From the NCBI RefSeq assembly GCF_018598175.1, contig NZ_JAHESE010000006.1, positions 186,001 to 250,000 of the forward strand: DNA of 64,000 nucleotides, written 5' to 3'. A program made the position numbers and the translations under genes. The notes under the pieces are model-generated. The model searched no databases. It had not been told where the DNA came from and worked only from the letters and a program-made list of their open reading frames with translations. Source of the stretch: Dawidia cretensis. Lineage in GTDB: Bacteria > Bacteroidota > Bacteroidia > Cytophagales > Cyclobacteriaceae. Of this stretch, positions 63,002 to 64,000 are shown in pieces (the stretch's first letter is position 1; every line of letters starts with the position of its first letter).

Positions 63002-63040
63002 ATTGCGCCCCGTTTCGCCGCGGGGCGCAATCTTTTTTTT
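63002..63040 (+). terminator. strong GC-rich hairpin with T8 on the plus strand
   Basis: ATTGCGCCCCG (63002-63012) pairs perfectly with CGGGGCGCAAT (63021-63031), followed by CTTTTTTTT on the plus strand. Genes on both sides are on the minus strand, so the T run is on the wrong side for them. In the sense mRNA it would be a stable hairpin between the receptor and beta-helix genes. Confidence 0.6.
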
Positions 63041-63126
63041 AGGTTGTTGGTTATACTTTTTTAGTCATCGTCTTTGCATCCCAGTTCATTATACCTCGTT
63101 TCGCGGCATGGTACACCTGCCTTGCC

Positions 63127-64000
63127 TCAGAAGGTCAGGTTGATTCCCAGCATCCAATAGCTGCCGGGCTTATAGCGTTGAAATGTATAGTCCTTGTACG
63201 GCAGCTTCGTCCACCGGTCCGGATTGTATTTCTCGTCGCGGTCGTAATCGCGGTACAGCTTGCGGGGTTGGTTCAGGATATCCTGAACGCCGGCGCGAAA
63301 CTCCAGCTGCTTCGTCAGCTTCTGGCGGTACGTCAGGTCGAGCACGTGCCGTGGCATTTCGTAGGTGGCCGGAAAAGTAGAGGTTCCAGCATAGACCAGC
63401 CGTTGCCCCAGCACATTGTACAACAACGAAATCTTCGTACCCCACTCGGGATGTTCGAAATACAAACCGGCATTGATAACATATTTGGCCGTACCTTCCA
63501 GCTGGCGCTCTTTGGGACGCGAGTCGCGAAAGTTTCCCGGTTGGGTGGGGAACAGGCTGTCGGCAAACTCCACCTTGCTATCCAGCAAGGCCAGGTTGGC
63601 GATCGTCGAAAAGTATCGCGCCCACCGCACCGGCAAAAAGTTTAAACCCTGACGAATCTCCAGCTCTACACCCCGTACGTTGGCCTGCGGCGTATTCGAA
63701 AAAAACATCTGCTCGTTTTTGCCGTCGGTCGAGATATAGGGCTCGATGGCGTTTTCGATGCGCTTGTAGAACACACCCACCGAAATGAATTCCGATTCGC
63801 TGGCGTACCACTCCACCCGCAGATCATAATTATCGATCCGGGCATCCACCAGCTGGCTGTTACCACTTTGCAGCAGCTCGAGCCGTGGATCGTTCACCGC
63901 GATCGGAACCATCTCCCGGTAGTTCGGCCGGTTAATCGTCTGGCCGAAAGCCGCACGCACCACGACGTGCTCGCGGATGTTATACTTCAGGTTGATCGAC
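63127..64000 (-). CDS. TonB-dependent outer-membrane receptor, partial (N-terminus off the right edge)
   Basis: The frame is open from the right edge to the stop at 63127, giving the last 290 residues or so. The frame before the first apparent start also reads as barrel (INLKYNIREHVVVRAAFGQT), so the gene runs past the window. Strands such as INRPNYREMVPIAVND, DNYDLRVEWYASESEFISVGVFYKRI and the ending GSYWMLGINLTF are typical of the C-terminal part of TonB-dependent barrels of the siderophore-receptor type, where INRPNYREM-like text is common. It leads the beta-helix, IPT and LRR genes. Confidence 0.9.
   Translation of the reverse strand, partial: SINLKYNIREHVVVRAAFGQTINRPNYREMVPIAVNDPRLELLQSGNSQLVDARIDNYDLRVEWYASESEFISVGVFYKRIENAIEPYISTDGKNEQMFFSNTPQANVRGVELEIRQGLNFLPVRWARYFSTIANLALLDSKVEFADSLFPTQPGNFRDSRPKERQLEGTAKYVINAGLYFEHPEWGTKISLLYNVLGQRLVYAGTSTFPATYEMPRHVLDLTYRQKLTKQLEFRAGVQDILNQPRKLYRDYDRDEKYNPDRWTKLPYKDYTFQRYKPGSYWMLGINLTF

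Overview
The window reads as chromosomal DNA from a member of the Bacteroidota. The evidence is three SusC/SusD-type outer-membrane pairs, FecI/FecR-type sigma/anti-sigma genes, a hybrid two-component sensor with a periplasmic sugar-binding domain, a type IX secretion sorting domain, TAnnTTTG-type -7 promoter motifs and a general lack of Shine-Dalgarno sequences. The mix of genes suggests a soil or freshwater glycan degrader of the Cytophagales type; that assignment is inference. No rRNA, tRNA, CRISPR array, prophage or insertion-sequence transposase was seen.

Region 1 (1-5.9 kb, minus strand): an ECF sigma factor, a FecR anti-sigma factor, a SusC receptor that carries the STN signalling domain, and the start of its SusD partner, which runs off the left edge. 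This is a self-regulated TonB transduction unit of unknown substrate. Region 2 (5.96-19.8 kb, plus strand): a fructan utilisation locus. It has a hybrid sensor/AraC regulator, a sugar-porter MFS permease, a GH32 fructanase, a PfkB fructokinase, SusC, SusD and a GH172 (DUF2961) enzyme. Known GH172 members include enzymes that act on alpha-linked fructofuranose such as difructose dianhydrides, so this locus may use more than ordinary inulin or levan.

Region 3 (19.9-34.9 kb): miscellaneous chromosomal genes. They include a DUF4240 protein, a translationally coupled pair of unrecognised exported proteins, a thioredoxin-fold protein, a fused SGNH plus alpha/beta-hydrolase esterase, YihY and DUF748 envelope proteins, a LigD-type primase/polymerase with a degraded active site, a protein with a beta-carbonic-anhydrase-like CxDxR motif, and a Prc-type S41 protease followed by a coding-like in-frame tail.

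Region 4 (35.0-46.6 kb): a uronate-polysaccharide locus. It has an alginate-lyase-superfamily lyase, a DUF4861 protein, a GH88 unsaturated glucuronyl hydrolase, SusD, SusC, mannonate dehydratase, a truncated FecR (anti-sigma domain only), an ECF sigma factor and a divergent LacI regulator. A perfect 24-bp palindrome sits in front of the LacI gene. Glucuronan or another glucuronate-rich polymer is the best guess for substrate.

Region 5 (46.6-56.7 kb): accessory genes. They include a ThuA-like protein, two class V aminotransferases (one with a Tat signal), an outer-membrane beta-barrel, a SUKH-like protein, a TlpA-like thioredoxin, an AraC regulator that seems short at its C-terminus, a PRISE-type reductase and a lipoprotein. 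Two copies of a two-hairpin REP-like element and two related GTGAGA-rich hairpins lie between these genes. Region 6 (56.8-64.0 kb, minus strand): a TonB-dependent receptor (cut by the right edge), a beta-helix-like lipoprotein, a lipoprotein with seven IPT/TIG repeats and a propeller-like end, and an LRR/Ig protein with a type IX sorting tail. It looks like a surface-display gene set of unknown purpose.
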